DNA of 64,000 nt from Tomitella biformata AHU 1821 (GTDB lineage: Bacteria > Actinomycetota > Actinomycetes > Mycobacteriales > Mycobacteriaceae), in contig NZ_BAVQ01000022.1 of the NCBI RefSeq assembly GCF_000524475.1, forward strand, positions 60,336 to 124,335, read 5' to 3'. Made by a program: the position numbers and the translations under genes. The stretch's first letter is position 1, and every line of letters starts with the position of its first letter. The notes below the pieces were generated by a model. It made no database searches. It had not been told where the DNA came from and was given only the letters and a program-made list of their open reading frames with translations. Shown here one piece after another: positions 37,488 through 47,413 of the stretch.

Positions 37488-38273
37488 CTACGCCCAGGCG
37501 ACCCCAATCCTCGCGGGGTCGAAAACGATCAAGTAGGTGAGCACGACAACTGCGACCGTGCAGGCGGTGAGCAGGAGCTTGTCGAACGGGCCGGATGCCC
37601 TGATGCGCAGAATCTCCGGCGGACGGACGTCGTACCAGCGTTTCCCACTGATTTTGACCAACGGGGCCAACATGGGCACTCCCCGCTTGGTGATCACGTC
37701 ACCCAGGAGATGGGCTAACACCCCAACGGTTACCGAAGCACCCAGGGCGATCGCGCTTGCAGACTCCGGCAGCAGCCTCCACGTCCCCCACGCCAGGATG
37801 GCGGATGCTCCAGTCACGATGAGCCAGCCATTCTTCTTCGCCCACCTCGGGAACAGCCCCCGTAGCGCGAGACCGAGCATCACGAACAAGATCCCGACCG
37901 ACGCAGTCATCCCGAACGCCGCAACCAGACCGCCAGTGGCCAGGCCGGCGAGCACCGCGAACAAGATCGTGTGGGTCGCCGTTCGGTGCCCGTTCTCCTT
38001 GCGGGAGTCCCGTTTCGTGCGAGTCGCCGAGTACACCGCCCGGGCTGCGTTCTCCGTCACATGCGCCAGCACCTGGCTAGCCGGGCCGAAACTGCGGGCG
38101 ATTGTGGCCTGCGGGCTGTCGAGGTCAGGGAGCAACGCGGCGCCCGCAGTCACTCCGGCAAAGACGAATGCCCCGGCGATCGACGTCGGGCCGCCCCACT
38201 CCGGCGGCAGCGTGGCCGCCATCGCCAAACCAATTGCGGCACCGCTCATCGCATGCGTCGGCCCCATCACCAT
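37488..38273 (-). CDS. YdjM-type metal-dependent membrane hydrolase
   Basis: A 261-residue integral membrane protein of the YdjM/YfhO metal-dependent hydrolase family. It has MGPTHAMSGAAIGLA, ALLPDLDSPQATIAR, HRTATHTILFA and VLAHLLGDVITKRGVPML (the usual His/Asp metal ligands) and about six helices. The exact reaction is unknown; YdjM in E. coli is SOS-regulated. The start GTG/ATG region at 38273 follows a 258-bp gap with no other gene, which contains AT-rich stretches that could hold its promoter. Confidence 0.82.
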   Translation of the reverse strand: MVMGPTHAMSGAAIGLAMAATLPPEWGGPTSIAGAFVFAGVTAGAALLPDLDSPQATIARSFGPASQVLAHVTENAARAVYSATRTKRDSRKENGHRTATHTILFAVLAGLATGGLVAAFGMTASVGILFVMLGLALRGLFPRWAKKNGWLIVTGASAILAWGTWRLLPESASAIALGASVTVGVLAHLLGDVITKRGVPMLAPLVKISGKRWYDVRPPEILRIRASGPFDKLLLTACTVAVVVLTYLIVFDPARIGVAWA

Positions 38274-38531
38274 CGCTGGCGGTCCTTCCGGTTGTGCGCG
38301 GCCGCAATGGGCTCCGCGCAGATGAACTTCGATACCTCTGAGCGTTGGAGCCCGCCGTCCCTGGCATGCCCGAGTCCAGGCTGGCAGCCATAAACTGAAA
38401 GCTGTTGCAAGACAAGCAGATCAAGAAACACGCTGTGAAAATGTAATGCTACAGCAAGCATGTTCGGGTCATGAAACCATGAATGTCTGACGCGGGCAGG
38501 ACCTGGATCCGCCCCGCACTGTCGAAGGCGA

Positions 38532-40154
38532 CTAGCCCGTGTCCTGCTCGTCAACCGCGCCGACGGGCGCACGGGGCACGAGGCCGGTGAAGAACATCGC
38601 CATGATCCCCAGGCCTGCGGCCACCGCGAACGCGGCGCGCAGCGCGTCGACCCGGGCCTGGGAGTTGAGTGCGACGATCTCGTCGGCCTGCTGGCCGGTG
38701 ACCGAGGCGCCCGCCAGGCCGTCCTCCAGCTGGGTGTCGGACAGGAACGGCACGCCGGCGGCCAGCTCGGTGGTGGCCTGCTGTTTCACGGAGTCGGGCA
38801 CGGCGGGGTTGGCTTGGATTCCCGCGATAATCGAGGCGCTCAGCGTCGCGATGAGCACCGACCCGATCAGCGCGGTGCCCAGCGACGCCCCAAGGTTGGT
38901 CGCGGTGTTCTGCAGCCCGCCGACCTCGGGGCTCTTCGAGTCCGGCACCGCAGAGACCGTGACCGCGCCGAGCTGGGAGGCCAACGCGCCGAGCCCCAGG
39001 CCCACCAGCAGCATCGGGACGGCGACGACGGCGGCGTTGGCGGCGGGCGTCATCCCGGCGACCAGGATCAGGATGCCCACGACCATCGACGCCAGACCCA
39101 GCCGGACGACGCGGCGAGGGTTGGCCTGCGGCCAGAGTTTGGGGATCCCCGCGGCGGCCAGCAGCAGCGCGACGGACAGCGGGACGAGGCGGAGCCCGGT
39201 CTGCAGCGCGCTGAGCTCGAGCACCACCGATAAAAACAGCGGCACCGCGAAGAACACGCCCGCCTGGACGGTGAACTGGGCGAAGAACATGCTGAGCCCG
39301 CCGGCGAGCTGCCGGTTCCGCAGCAGCCGGACGTCGACCAAGGGCTCGCCGCCGGTCTCGGTGAGGTGGGACTCCCACCGCAGGAACCCATACAGCACCA
39401 GCAGGCCCGCCAGCAGCAGCCACACCACCGGCGAGAGTCCCAGGATTTCCGCACCGCCCGGCTTGGGCTGGACCCAACCCCACTCGCTCGAACGCAGGAC
39501 GCCGAAGACCAGCATGCCCAGGCTCAGCACGGACAGCGCCGACCCGACGAGGTCCAGGTGGACCCTCGACGGCGGCACGTCCGCGATCTTGCGCAGCATA
39601 AGCAAGATGACGGCGACGATGACGACCTCGCCGGCGAAGACGTACCGCCACGACGCGAACGTGGTCACCGCGCCGCCGATCAGCGGGCCCGCGGCCACGG
39701 CCATCGCGCCCGCCGCGGCCACCAGCCCGTAGGCCGCGGCGCGGCGCTCAGGCGGGAAATTCGCCGCCACCAGCGCGACGATCGCCGGCATGATCAAGGC
39801 GGCGCCGAGCCCCTCCAGCAGCGACCACCCGATCAGCAGCACCGCCAGGTTGGGCGCCAGCGCCGTGGTGAACGAGCCGGCGCCGTAGACGACAAGGCCG
39901 ATCGCGAACGCGCGCCGCCGGCCCAGGATGGTGCCCACCTTTCCGCCGGTGATCATCATCGTCGCCATGACCAGCGTGTACAGGGTGATGGCGGTCTGGA
40001 CTCCGGTGATCGTGGTACCGAGGTCCGCGGCCACGGAGGCCATGGACACGTTCATCACGGAGCTGTCCAGCGTCATCAGGAACTGGCCCGACGCGAGCGC
40101 CGTCAGCACCAGGCCGGCTCCCCCGACCGCCGCCCGACCGCCCTGGGCGGTCAC
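38532..40154 (-). CDS. DHA2-family MFS drug transporter
   Basis: A 540-residue major facilitator with 14 expected helices of the EmrB/QacA class. Helix 1 has FLMTLDSSVMNVSMASVAAD, the motif-A loop GGKVGTILGRRRAF follows, and motif C is AAGPLIGGAVTTFASWRYVF. After helix 13 there is a long periplasmic loop (residues about 430-495), common in this class. It is a probable proton-coupled multidrug exporter. No regulator is adjacent; it is 23 bp from the DUF2252 gene in the same direction and may share its transcript. Confidence 0.87.
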   Translation of the reverse strand: MTAQGGRAAVGGAGLVLTALASGQFLMTLDSSVMNVSMASVAADLGTTITGVQTAITLYTLVMATMMITGGKVGTILGRRRAFAIGLVVYGAGSFTTALAPNLAVLLIGWSLLEGLGAALIMPAIVALVAANFPPERRAAAYGLVAAAGAMAVAAGPLIGGAVTTFASWRYVFAGEVVIVAVILLMLRKIADVPPSRVHLDLVGSALSVLSLGMLVFGVLRSSEWGWVQPKPGGAEILGLSPVVWLLLAGLLVLYGFLRWESHLTETGGEPLVDVRLLRNRQLAGGLSMFFAQFTVQAGVFFAVPLFLSVVLELSALQTGLRLVPLSVALLLAAAGIPKLWPQANPRRVVRLGLASMVVGILILVAGMTPAANAAVVAVPMLLVGLGLGALASQLGAVTVSAVPDSKSPEVGGLQNTATNLGASLGTALIGSVLIATLSASIIAGIQANPAVPDSVKQQATTELAAGVPFLSDTQLEDGLAGASVTGQQADEIVALNSQARVDALRAAFAVAAGLGIMAMFFTGLVPRAPVGAVDEQDTG

Positions 40155-40177
40155 CTCTCAGCGCTCATAGCGACTCC

Positions 40178-41626
40178 TCAGATCCCGGCGCGAGCCTCGA
40201 TGCGGCCAGCCGCGATCGCCGCCGTCATCGCGGCGTGGTCGCGGGTGTTCTGCCTCGCATAGCCCTCCGCGAAGTCCGCCATCGCATGGTCGAACTCGGC
40301 ATCCGAGCCCAGATACGCGGCGATCGCGATCCGATCCCCCGAGCGGGCATGGCCGTACGCCAGGGCTCGGCCGCACAGCCGCCCGTACCACCTCATCAGC
40401 TCCGGCGACATGGTCTCGACCATCGCGGAGCCCTTGCCGTCGCGCAGTTGACGGACGTAGAAATCGCGCTCGACGCCGTCCATGCCCGGCCCGCGCGCCC
40501 AGCCAAGGAAGATGTCGCTGGCGACCTGCGTGAGCCGCTGGCCGTGCACGACGCGCTCCCCCTCGCTGGCGAACCCACCCCCGCCGGACAAGCCGGCACC
40601 GTCGACGTAGCCCGCCAGCACCGACGGCACCGCCTCTTTGACCTGCAAGAATAGTGGGTCATCGGCGTCGGACCCCAGCATCAGGGCAATCCAGGTGCGG
40701 GTGCCGACGCTCCCCACCCCGACCACCTTCCGCGCGAACTGCGCCAGCCGGAACTGCCCGAGGAGCTCGCGGCGGTCGGACTGCAGCGTCCGCGCGTAGG
40801 TGTCCAGCCACCCGCCCAGGAGCCGGTACGGCGCCGCCAAGTCCGCGCCGCCGTACAGCTCCTCGAGGGGCACCAGCAACGGCGGATCGCTGACGATGCG
40901 TCGCTGACCGTCGACCATCGTCGTCAGCTTCGCGAGCGCCTGGATGTTGTTGCGGCCCTCCGCCTTCCGCAGCGCCGCGCGCGTGCGTTTGGTGATCGCC
41001 GAGTCCAGCTCGCTGCGCAGCGCCTTGAGATCCTTTGCCGCCTCGATGTGCGCGTAGCAGGCCGCCAGGGTCCCCAGCCGAGCCTGGCGCGCCATGGTCT
41101 CGCGATACTCGGCGGCGCACGCCCTCGTGATCTTCCTGCGCTTCTTATCTCCGAACCCGCACGCCTGCGCCGCGATCGCCAGGCTGGCCGCGAGCCTTTT
41201 GACGTCCCACTCGAACGGCCCGGGATGGGTCTCGTCGAAGTCGTTGACGTCGAAGGCCAGCTTGCGCTCCGGGGTGGCGAAGATGCCAAAGTTGCTCAGG
41301 TGCGCGTCCCCGCACAGCTGCACGCGCAGCCCCGTGGCGGGCGCGCGGGACAAATCGCTCGCCATCACCGCCGCCGCGCCGCGGTAGAACGAGAACGGCG
41401 TGGCCGCCATGCGTCCGTGGCGTACCGGCACCAGCTCGGGGACCCGGTTTCTCGCCTGCTCCTCCAGCAGCGCGACGGGATCCGGCCGACCGGTCGAGCC
41501 CTTCACCCCCGAGCCCCTGCCGTCAAGGCCGTGCTCGGAGAGCGCCGCCGGCGGCCTCTCTCGCCGCTCCGCCGCACCCCGGCGCTCGCGGCCTACCCTG
41601 GACTGGTCCGTGCCGGAAATCTCCAT
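40178..41626 (-). CDS. DUF2252 domain protein
   Basis: A 482-residue DUF2252 protein. Family motifs include RMAATPFSFYRGAA, LCGDAHLSNFG and FDVNDFDETHPGPFEWDVKR, an arrangement reminiscent of aminoglycoside-phosphotransferase/kinase folds. The function is unknown; such proteins are widespread in actinobacteria. Of several in-frame ATGs, the one at 41626 has GGAGG 8 nt upstream; earlier ones at 41638, 41653 and 41749 are possible. Confidence 0.82.
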   Translation of the reverse strand: MEISGTDQSRVGRERRGAAERRERPPAALSEHGLDGRGSGVKGSTGRPDPVALLEEQARNRVPELVPVRHGRMAATPFSFYRGAAAVMASDLSRAPATGLRVQLCGDAHLSNFGIFATPERKLAFDVNDFDETHPGPFEWDVKRLAASLAIAAQACGFGDKKRRKITRACAAEYRETMARQARLGTLAACYAHIEAAKDLKALRSELDSAITKRTRAALRKAEGRNNIQALAKLTTMVDGQRRIVSDPPLLVPLEELYGGADLAAPYRLLGGWLDTYARTLQSDRRELLGQFRLAQFARKVVGVGSVGTRTWIALMLGSDADDPLFLQVKEAVPSVLAGYVDGAGLSGGGGFASEGERVVHGQRLTQVASDIFLGWARGPGMDGVERDFYVRQLRDGKGSAMVETMSPELMRWYGRLCGRALAYGHARSGDRIAIAAYLGSDAEFDHAMADFAEGYARQNTRDHAAMTAAIAAGRIEARAGI

Positions 41627-41777
41627 CGCGGACACCTCCATTCCGACACCCATCCTCCCACCGGCGCGGCGCAAGGGATACCCCCCGGCGGACATTTCGC
41701 GGATGGCTCCACGGCGCAGATCCCAATGACCGGGAGACGGCCCCATCACAAGGACCCTGCGAAATAGCGTTCAGCGC

Positions 41778-43895
41778 GTGAAGACCCGCAGCCAGAAGTA
41801 CCCGCACCTGCTCTCGCCAGGCGTCATCGGCCCGATGTCGCTTGACAACCGAGTAGTGCTGCCCGCCATGGATATGAACATGTGCGAGGACGGCGAGATC
41901 GAGCAGGGCGATATCGACCACTTTGTGGCGCGTGCGGCCGGCGGCACGGGCCTGATCATCACCGGCTGCTGCGCCGTGGCCTACCCCCAGGGCGCGGCCA
42001 GCACCAAGGAGCCGGGCCTGTCGGAGGACCGGTTCATCCCCGGCCTCAAGGCCCTGGCGGACGCCGTGCACGCCGCGGGCAGCAAGCTCTGCGTGCAGAT
42101 GACGCACCACGGCAAGGTCGCGCGGGTCGACACGCTCAACGACATCCCCCTGATGGTCCCGTCCGCGCCCCGGGTGACGCCCGACATGTCGGCGATGGCG
42201 GACAACACCCCCGCAGAGCTGCAGAAGATGGGCGCTGTCACGGCAGGCAAGACGGCGACCTTCCACGAGGCCGACCACGATGACCTGGACTGGCTGGTCC
42301 GCTGCTTCGCCGAGGCCGCCGGCCGGGTCAAGGCCGCGGGCGGCGACGCCGTCGAGATCCACGTGGCGCACGGCTACATCCTCGGCGCGTTCCTCAGCCG
42401 CGCCGACAACAAGCGCACCGACGAGTACGGCGGCTCCCTCGCCAACCGCGCGAAGCTGACCTGCCGGGTCATCGCCGCGGTCAAGGAGGAGGTGGGCGGG
42501 TCCGTCGCGATCATCGTCCGCGTCGCTGGCAAGGAGTACGGCGAGGACGACGGCCTGAGCACCGAGGAGGCCGCGGGCGCGGCCACGCTGTTCCAGGCCG
42601 CGGGCGCCGACGCCATCCATGTGACCGGGTGGGGCCGAAACCCGTTCTCCAACTTCACCGACGGGCCGCTGCCCGACAAGCTCGGCGCATACATCGAGCT
42701 GTCCGCCGCGGTGAAGGCGGCCGTGTCGATCCCGGTGATCGCGGTCGGACGGGTCCTGCCCGAGATCGGCGAGAAGGCGATCGCCGCGGGCCAGGCGGAC
42801 TTCGCGGCGATGGGCCGCCAACTGCTCGCGGACCCGGACCTGGTGGTCAAGCTCAAGGCCGGCACGCCGGAGCAGGTCCGCCCATGCATCAACTGCTATG
42901 TGTGCGTTCAGGAGAACTTCTGGGACGCCACCCCGCTCTGCGCCGTGAACCCGGCGCTCGGCAACGAGACGCTGCTGCCCCTCCTGCCGACCCGCACCAC
43001 GCGCCACATCGTGGTCGTCGGCGCGGGCCCGGCCGGGCTCGAGGTCGCGCGGGTGTCCGCCGAGCGCGGGCACCGCGTCACCGTGCTGGACTCCTCCGAC
43101 CGCCTCGGCGGCACGCTGTGGTTCTCGTCGCTGACCACCCCAGACAACGGTCGCCTGCTGCGCTGGCTGGCCAGCGAGACCAAGCGCCTCGGCGTCGACA
43201 TCCGGCTCAAGACCGAGGCCACGGTGGCCTCGATCCAGGCGCTGTCCCCGGATGTCGTGGTGGTCGCGACCGGCGCGGTGCGCGAGTTGCCGCACGTGCC
43301 CGGCGCGGACCTGCCGCACGTGCACACCGGCGACACGCTGCGCGCGCTGATGACCGGCTCCGGCGATGTCTCCCAGGTGCCGCTGTTCCTGCGCACGATG
43401 GGCAAGCTCGGCAAGTTGTCCGGAATCACCAAGAGCGCCACCGCGATTCGCCAGATCACCCGCAAGTTCCTGCCGATGGGCAAGAACGTCGTGGTGGTCG
43501 GCGGCTCGCTGGTGGGCTTGGAGCTCGCGGAGTTCCTCGCTGACCGCGGCCGCCACGTGACCCTGCTCGAGGAGGGCCAGCAGCTCGGCGTGCCGATGGC
43601 GATGCCGCGCCGCTGGACCGCCGTGCGCCACGCCGGCGAGAAGGGCGTGATCATCCACCGGCACGCGACGCTGCAGCGGATCACCACGGACTACGTCGAG
43701 TTCGAGGTGGGCGGCAAGACGCTGTCCACGCGCGCCGACATGGTGGTGGTGGCCTCCGGCGTCTCCGCCGCCGCCCCGCTTGCGGACCAGCTCGACGGCA
43801 AGGTCGCCGAGGTGCACGTCGTGGGCGACGCCACCGAGGTCGACTACATCGAGGGCGCGATCCACACAGCCTGGGCGGTCGCCACCAAGCTGTAG
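41778..43895 (+). CDS. NADH:flavin oxidoreductase / 2,4-dienoyl-CoA reductase-like (FMN, FAD, 4Fe-4S)
   Basis: A 705-residue three-domain reductase. An old-yellow-enzyme TIM barrel (residues 1-360) is followed by the Fe-S cluster cysteines CINCYVCVQENFW and PLCAVNP near 370, then a FAD/NAD(P) domain (VVVGAGPAGLEVARVSAERG near 415 and VVVVGGSLVGLELAEFLADRG near 570, both in part). It resembles FadH and trimethylamine dehydrogenase. It reduces enones or dienoyl-CoAs with NAD(P)H, or oxidises amines; the substrate is not determined. GTG 41778 is the start. The gene stands alone. Confidence 0.87.
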   Translation: MKTRSQKYPHLLSPGVIGPMSLDNRVVLPAMDMNMCEDGEIEQGDIDHFVARAAGGTGLIITGCCAVAYPQGAASTKEPGLSEDRFIPGLKALADAVHAAGSKLCVQMTHHGKVARVDTLNDIPLMVPSAPRVTPDMSAMADNTPAELQKMGAVTAGKTATFHEADHDDLDWLVRCFAEAAGRVKAAGGDAVEIHVAHGYILGAFLSRADNKRTDEYGGSLANRAKLTCRVIAAVKEEVGGSVAIIVRVAGKEYGEDDGLSTEEAAGAATLFQAAGADAIHVTGWGRNPFSNFTDGPLPDKLGAYIELSAAVKAAVSIPVIAVGRVLPEIGEKAIAAGQADFAAMGRQLLADPDLVVKLKAGTPEQVRPCINCYVCVQENFWDATPLCAVNPALGNETLLPLLPTRTTRHIVVVGAGPAGLEVARVSAERGHRVTVLDSSDRLGGTLWFSSLTTPDNGRLLRWLASETKRLGVDIRLKTEATVASIQALSPDVVVVATGAVRELPHVPGADLPHVHTGDTLRALMTGSGDVSQVPLFLRTMGKLGKLSGITKSATAIRQITRKFLPMGKNVVVVGGSLVGLELAEFLADRGRHVTLLEEGQQLGVPMAMPRRWTAVRHAGEKGVIIHRHATLQRITTDYVEFEVGGKTLSTRADMVVVASGVSAAAPLADQLDGKVAEVHVVGDATEVDYIEGAIHTAWAVATKL

Positions 43896-44470
43896 GCCCC
43901 ATCCTCGCCTCGTCCCCATTTCTCGGGCGAGACGGACGTTCGCGGCCGCTTCAGAGGCTGTTGCCGACCCCTACGTTCCGGGGGCACCTGACGCCAGTTT
44001 GGCCGGGAATTTAGGTGATGGCGATCGGGTTCTGCCCGCTCGTGCGGTCAGAGACGGCCCCCGTTCGCTGCCACCTGGGCAAACGGTCCGATGGCGTGGT
44101 CAGGATTTTCACCAGCGGGCACCTGACCTGCGATTGTTGTGGCGGAACGGCCTGAATCCCCCCGTTGGTGAAGGCTGACCGGCCGTCACCACTCGCGCCA
44201 CCTGGGCTTTTCCCGCAGCACCGGATTCGAGGCTCGTTCACCGGGGGTTTTCGGTGCCCGATGCTCCCGATTGGGCCCCCTCGGGGTAGTGCGGTGACTC
44301 ACACTGAGGCTGCCACAGAGGGTACGGGCGTTATCCGCCCGCGCAACGTAGGCCCGCGGCAAGGCTATCCGCGGCACTGCACTCCGACGAGTGCGACCGC
44401 GAAACGGCCTATTGAATTCGGCAACAGGCACTTCATCGTCCGCGAAGTCCGTCGCGGTGGCCGCGGGAAG
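43896..44470. other. 575-bp region without a recognisable gene; CACCTG repeats
   Basis: No open frame here has convincing protein character. GGGCACCTGAC occurs at 43982-43992 and 44117-44127, and GCCACCTGGGC at 44070-44080 and 44197-44207, alternating along the region. The base composition is less skewed by codon position than in flanking genes. It could be degenerate repeat DNA, a long regulatory region or an unrecognised RNA gene. Confidence 0.5.
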
Positions 44471-45376
44471 CTAGCCGACCAACGCGCCCAAGGCCCCAAA
44501 GGAGCCCAGCGAGCCCGCGGCGCCGCCCGGCGCATCGGTGGTCAGCAGCGGCAGGAACGTGTCCGCGATGACCTGGTGGCCGGCGTCGTTCGCGTGGATG
44601 TCGCCGAGCTTGCACATCCAGGTCCAGGTGCAGACCTGCGCGACATTCTTCGGCACCGCGCCCACTCCGGGCAGATCGACCTGGGTGAAGTCATTGTTGG
44701 AGAAGGCCTCCGACACATCGGCCGTCTTCCAGCCGTTGGCCGAGTTGGTCAGGGCGATGGTCTGGGTGAGGATGTTGTTCGCGGCCGTGGTGCCCGCCGC
44801 GATCACCCGGCTGGTCCCGCCCTTGAGCCAGGACGCCAGCATCGGGTTGTAGTACGTCATCCCGACGTAGACCGCGTCGTTCCCGCCCGCATCGCGCAGG
44901 CCGGAATCGACGGTGGCGAGGTTGCTCTGGATCGCCGCGAGGTTGGTGACGATGCAGCCGATATCGGGCGTGCTCCCGGAGACACAGCGGTAGATGTCGT
45001 TCGCGCCGATATTATTGGTGACGTACTTGACCTCGCCGCGATGAGCTCCCACGAACTGGGCTGCGGCGTCGAGCTGGCTGGCCGCGCCCTCATAGGTGCA
45101 TTTACCGCCGTTGACCATCGTCACGCTGGTCTCGCCATCACAGCCGAAATTGATGTGCACCAGGCCCGGCTCGCCGGCCTTGAGCGCCGCATAGATCTTG
45201 TCGGTATAGGAGATCCGCGCGTTCCCGGCGGGCTGATAGCCGGCGGCCAGCGAGTCCCCCATCGACACGTAGTAGGTCGCGGGCTGCTCCGCCGCGGCGG
45301 GCGAGGCCACAAGCGCCGCCCCCACCACCACGAGGGCCGCCGTGAGGATCGCGGATCGAACGCGCCGTGGCTGCAT
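44471..45376 (-). CDS. Secreted SGNH/GDSL-family hydrolase
   Basis: A 301-residue secreted esterase/lipase. The signal peptide ends near VVVGAALVASPAAAEQ. Blocks are MGDSLAAGYQ (nucleophilic serine), NFGCDGETS, NIGANDIYRC and DIHANDAGHQVIA (catalytic Asp/His). The several cysteines could form disulfides outside the cell. A Gly/Ala/Leu tail (GSLGSFGALGALVG) ends the protein; similar GSLG repeats occur in the glycerophosphodiesterase of this window. ATG 45376 is preceded by TTGGAG; the longer frame to 45454 is rejected because it would bury the signal peptide. Confidence 0.85.
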   Translation of the reverse strand: MQPRRVRSAILTAALVVVGAALVASPAAAEQPATYYVSMGDSLAAGYQPAGNARISYTDKIYAALKAGEPGLVHINFGCDGETSVTMVNGGKCTYEGAASQLDAAAQFVGAHRGEVKYVTNNIGANDIYRCVSGSTPDIGCIVTNLAAIQSNLATVDSGLRDAGGNDAVYVGMTYYNPMLASWLKGGTSRVIAAGTTAANNILTQTIALTNSANGWKTADVSEAFSNNDFTQVDLPGVGAVPKNVAQVCTWTWMCKLGDIHANDAGHQVIADTFLPLLTTDAPGGAAGSLGSFGALGALVG

Positions 45377-45413
45377 GTGAGTCTCCAAGCTGCGAGGGGT
45401 TTCTGGCATGGGG

Positions 45414-47315
45414 TCAGGGTGTGACGATCGCAAAATCCGGGTCCGGCTTGTCAAGGACCCCGACCAGCCGGCCGAGCGCCGTGATGTCCCCCTCGATCGA
45501 GATGGCGCCCGACCCCACCTCGTCCTGGAACGGTCGGCCGCCGATGAGCACCCCGATCAGCGACGGGCGCGTGAGCGTGATGGTGAGCTGCGCAGGCGGA
45601 ATGGCGGCCGAGTCGACCACATTGTGGTGGATGAGCACCCCATTCCTCAGCTCTGTCCTGCGCACCCGATCCTGGTCGGTGAGCCGCCAGTCGATGACGA
45701 GGTGCTCATCCCAGGCGCGCGGGGCGTCCACCCGCAGCGACAGCACGTCGAACGCCTGCTCCACCGTGAGTGCGCCGAGCATGCTCGGCGAGCCCGCGCG
45801 GGTGGGCGTCCCCAGCGAGCCGTGCCGCAGCTCGTGCGCGCCGGTGAGGTAGAAGTTGCGCCAGGTCCCGTTCTCCGCGCCATAGCCGAGTTGCTCGAGC
45901 GCGTCGGCCTGCAGCAGCTTCGCCTCCTCGTTGTCGGGGTCGGCGAAGACGCAGTAGTTGACCACCTGCGCCGCCCAGCGGTAGTCGCCCTCCGCGAAGG
46001 CGAGCCGGGCCTTGCGGAGCACCTCGGCGGCCCCGCCCATGAACTCGACGTGCCGCAAAGCGGACGCGACCGGCGGGTGCTCCCACAGGTGCGCGGGATT
46101 GCCGTCGAACCACCCCATATACCGCTGGTAGATCGCCTTGACGTTGTGGCTCAACGAGCCGTAGTAGCCGCGGGTGTGCCAGGCATCGGCCAGTGCCGGC
46201 GGCAGCTGGAGTGTCTCGGCGATCTCAACCCCGGTGTGCCCCTGGTTGATCAGCCGCAGGGTCTGATCATGCAGGTAGCCGTACAGGTCACGTTGCAGCG
46301 ACAGGAACTCCGTGATTCGCTCGGTCCCCCAGGTCGGCCAGTGATGCGGGGAGAAGACGACGTCCGAAGCCCCGGCATATAAGCCGATCGACTCCGTCAG
46401 ATACGCGGACCACACGTGCGGGTCGCGCACCAGCGCCCCGCGCAGCGTCCCCAGGTTGTGCATCGTGTGGGTGGCGTTCTCCGCCATGCACAGGGCGCGG
46501 CGCTGGGGTAGGTAGAAGTTCATCTCGGCCGGGCACTCGGTCCCGGGCGTTAGTTGGAAGACGAGGCGGACGCCGTCGATCACCTCCTCTTGTCCGGTGT
46601 GGGTGATCTCGAGGGTCGGCGCGATGATGGTCGTCGTGCCGACGGAGGTGGTCGGTCCGAGCCCCGCGCCGACCGAGCCCCGCGGCCCCCGCGGCAGGGC
46701 CGCGCCGTACATATATCCGGCCCGCCGCGCCATCGCGGTGCCGGCGTAGATGTTCTCCGCGACGGCGTGCTCGATAAAGCCTGCCGGCGCCAGCACCGGA
46801 CAGTGCCCGGACTCGGCATCCTGTGCGGTGATCACGCCCTGCACGCCGCCGAAGTGGTCGACGTGGGCATGGGTGTAGACCATCCCCGTCACCGGCCGAG
46901 GCCCGCGGTGCTCGCGGTAGAGCGCCAGCGCGGCCGCGGCCGTCTCCCTCGAGACCAGCGGGTCGACGACGATGACGCCCCGGTCTCCCTCGATCATCGT
47001 GATGTTGGAGAGGTCGAGCCCGCGGACCTGGTAGACCCCGTCCGTGACGGCGTAGAGCCCCTGCTTGGCCACCAGCCCGCTCTGGCGCCACAGGCTGGGG
47101 TGCACCGACGGCGGGCAGTCGCCGCCCAGGAAGTCGTAGGTGTCGCCGTCCCAGACCACCGCGCCGTCGGCGTCGGAGACGGCGCCCGGGCTGAGCGCGG
47201 CGATGAAGCCGCGGTCCGCGTCCGCGAAATCGGCGGTGTCCGCGAACGGCAATGTCGCCGCGGCCAGCTTATGTGCATCGAGGATGTGGCTGCTCGGCTC
47301 TGCTGGCTGCGCCAT
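45414..47315 (-). CDS. Metallo-beta-lactamase-fold alkyl sulfatase (SdsA1/BDS1-like)
   Basis: A 633-residue linear alkylsulfatase. The N-terminal metallo-beta-lactamase domain has THAHVDHFGGVQGV with the zinc ligands near residue 165 and MAENATHTMHNLGTLRG. It is followed by a dimerisation domain and a C-terminal SCP2-like domain from about residue 510 (LTITLTRPSLIGVLIGG). It hydrolyses alkyl sulfates such as SDS to alcohols and sulfate. No signal peptide is visible. ATG 47315 has GGAGG 7 nt upstream. A sulfate-type SulP transporter lies about 2 kb away, which may be coincidence. Confidence 0.88.
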   Translation of the reverse strand: MAQPAEPSSHILDAHKLAAATLPFADTADFADADRGFIAALSPGAVSDADGAVVWDGDTYDFLGGDCPPSVHPSLWRQSGLVAKQGLYAVTDGVYQVRGLDLSNITMIEGDRGVIVVDPLVSRETAAAALALYREHRGPRPVTGMVYTHAHVDHFGGVQGVITAQDAESGHCPVLAPAGFIEHAVAENIYAGTAMARRAGYMYGAALPRGPRGSVGAGLGPTTSVGTTTIIAPTLEITHTGQEEVIDGVRLVFQLTPGTECPAEMNFYLPQRRALCMAENATHTMHNLGTLRGALVRDPHVWSAYLTESIGLYAGASDVVFSPHHWPTWGTERITEFLSLQRDLYGYLHDQTLRLINQGHTGVEIAETLQLPPALADAWHTRGYYGSLSHNVKAIYQRYMGWFDGNPAHLWEHPPVASALRHVEFMGGAAEVLRKARLAFAEGDYRWAAQVVNYCVFADPDNEEAKLLQADALEQLGYGAENGTWRNFYLTGAHELRHGSLGTPTRAGSPSMLGALTVEQAFDVLSLRVDAPRAWDEHLVIDWRLTDQDRVRRTELRNGVLIHHNVVDSAAIPPAQLTITLTRPSLIGVLIGGRPFQDEVGSGAISIEGDITALGRLVGVLDKPDPDFAIVTP

Positions 47316-47413
47316 CTGCTGACCTCCGGGGGCGAGACGGATAGTGTCCCGCCTGATCCGAACATCATCGCACCCACGCGGCCGGCACACGCGGGAATCC
47401 GTGACGGCGGTCG

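Noticed and set aside
37182..37718. Plus-strand open frame of 178 codons
   Set aside because: No protein-like features; it is antisense to the decayed nucleotidyltransferase and the YdjM-like gene.
38274..38531. Possible small gene between the YdjM-like and MFS genes
   Set aside because: The only open frame lacks a ribosome site and protein character; the stretch is better read as promoter region.
42629..43543. Plus-strand 304-codon frame inside the flavin reductase gene
   Set aside because: Arg/Gly/Pro-rich shadow of the well-conserved three-domain reductase frame.
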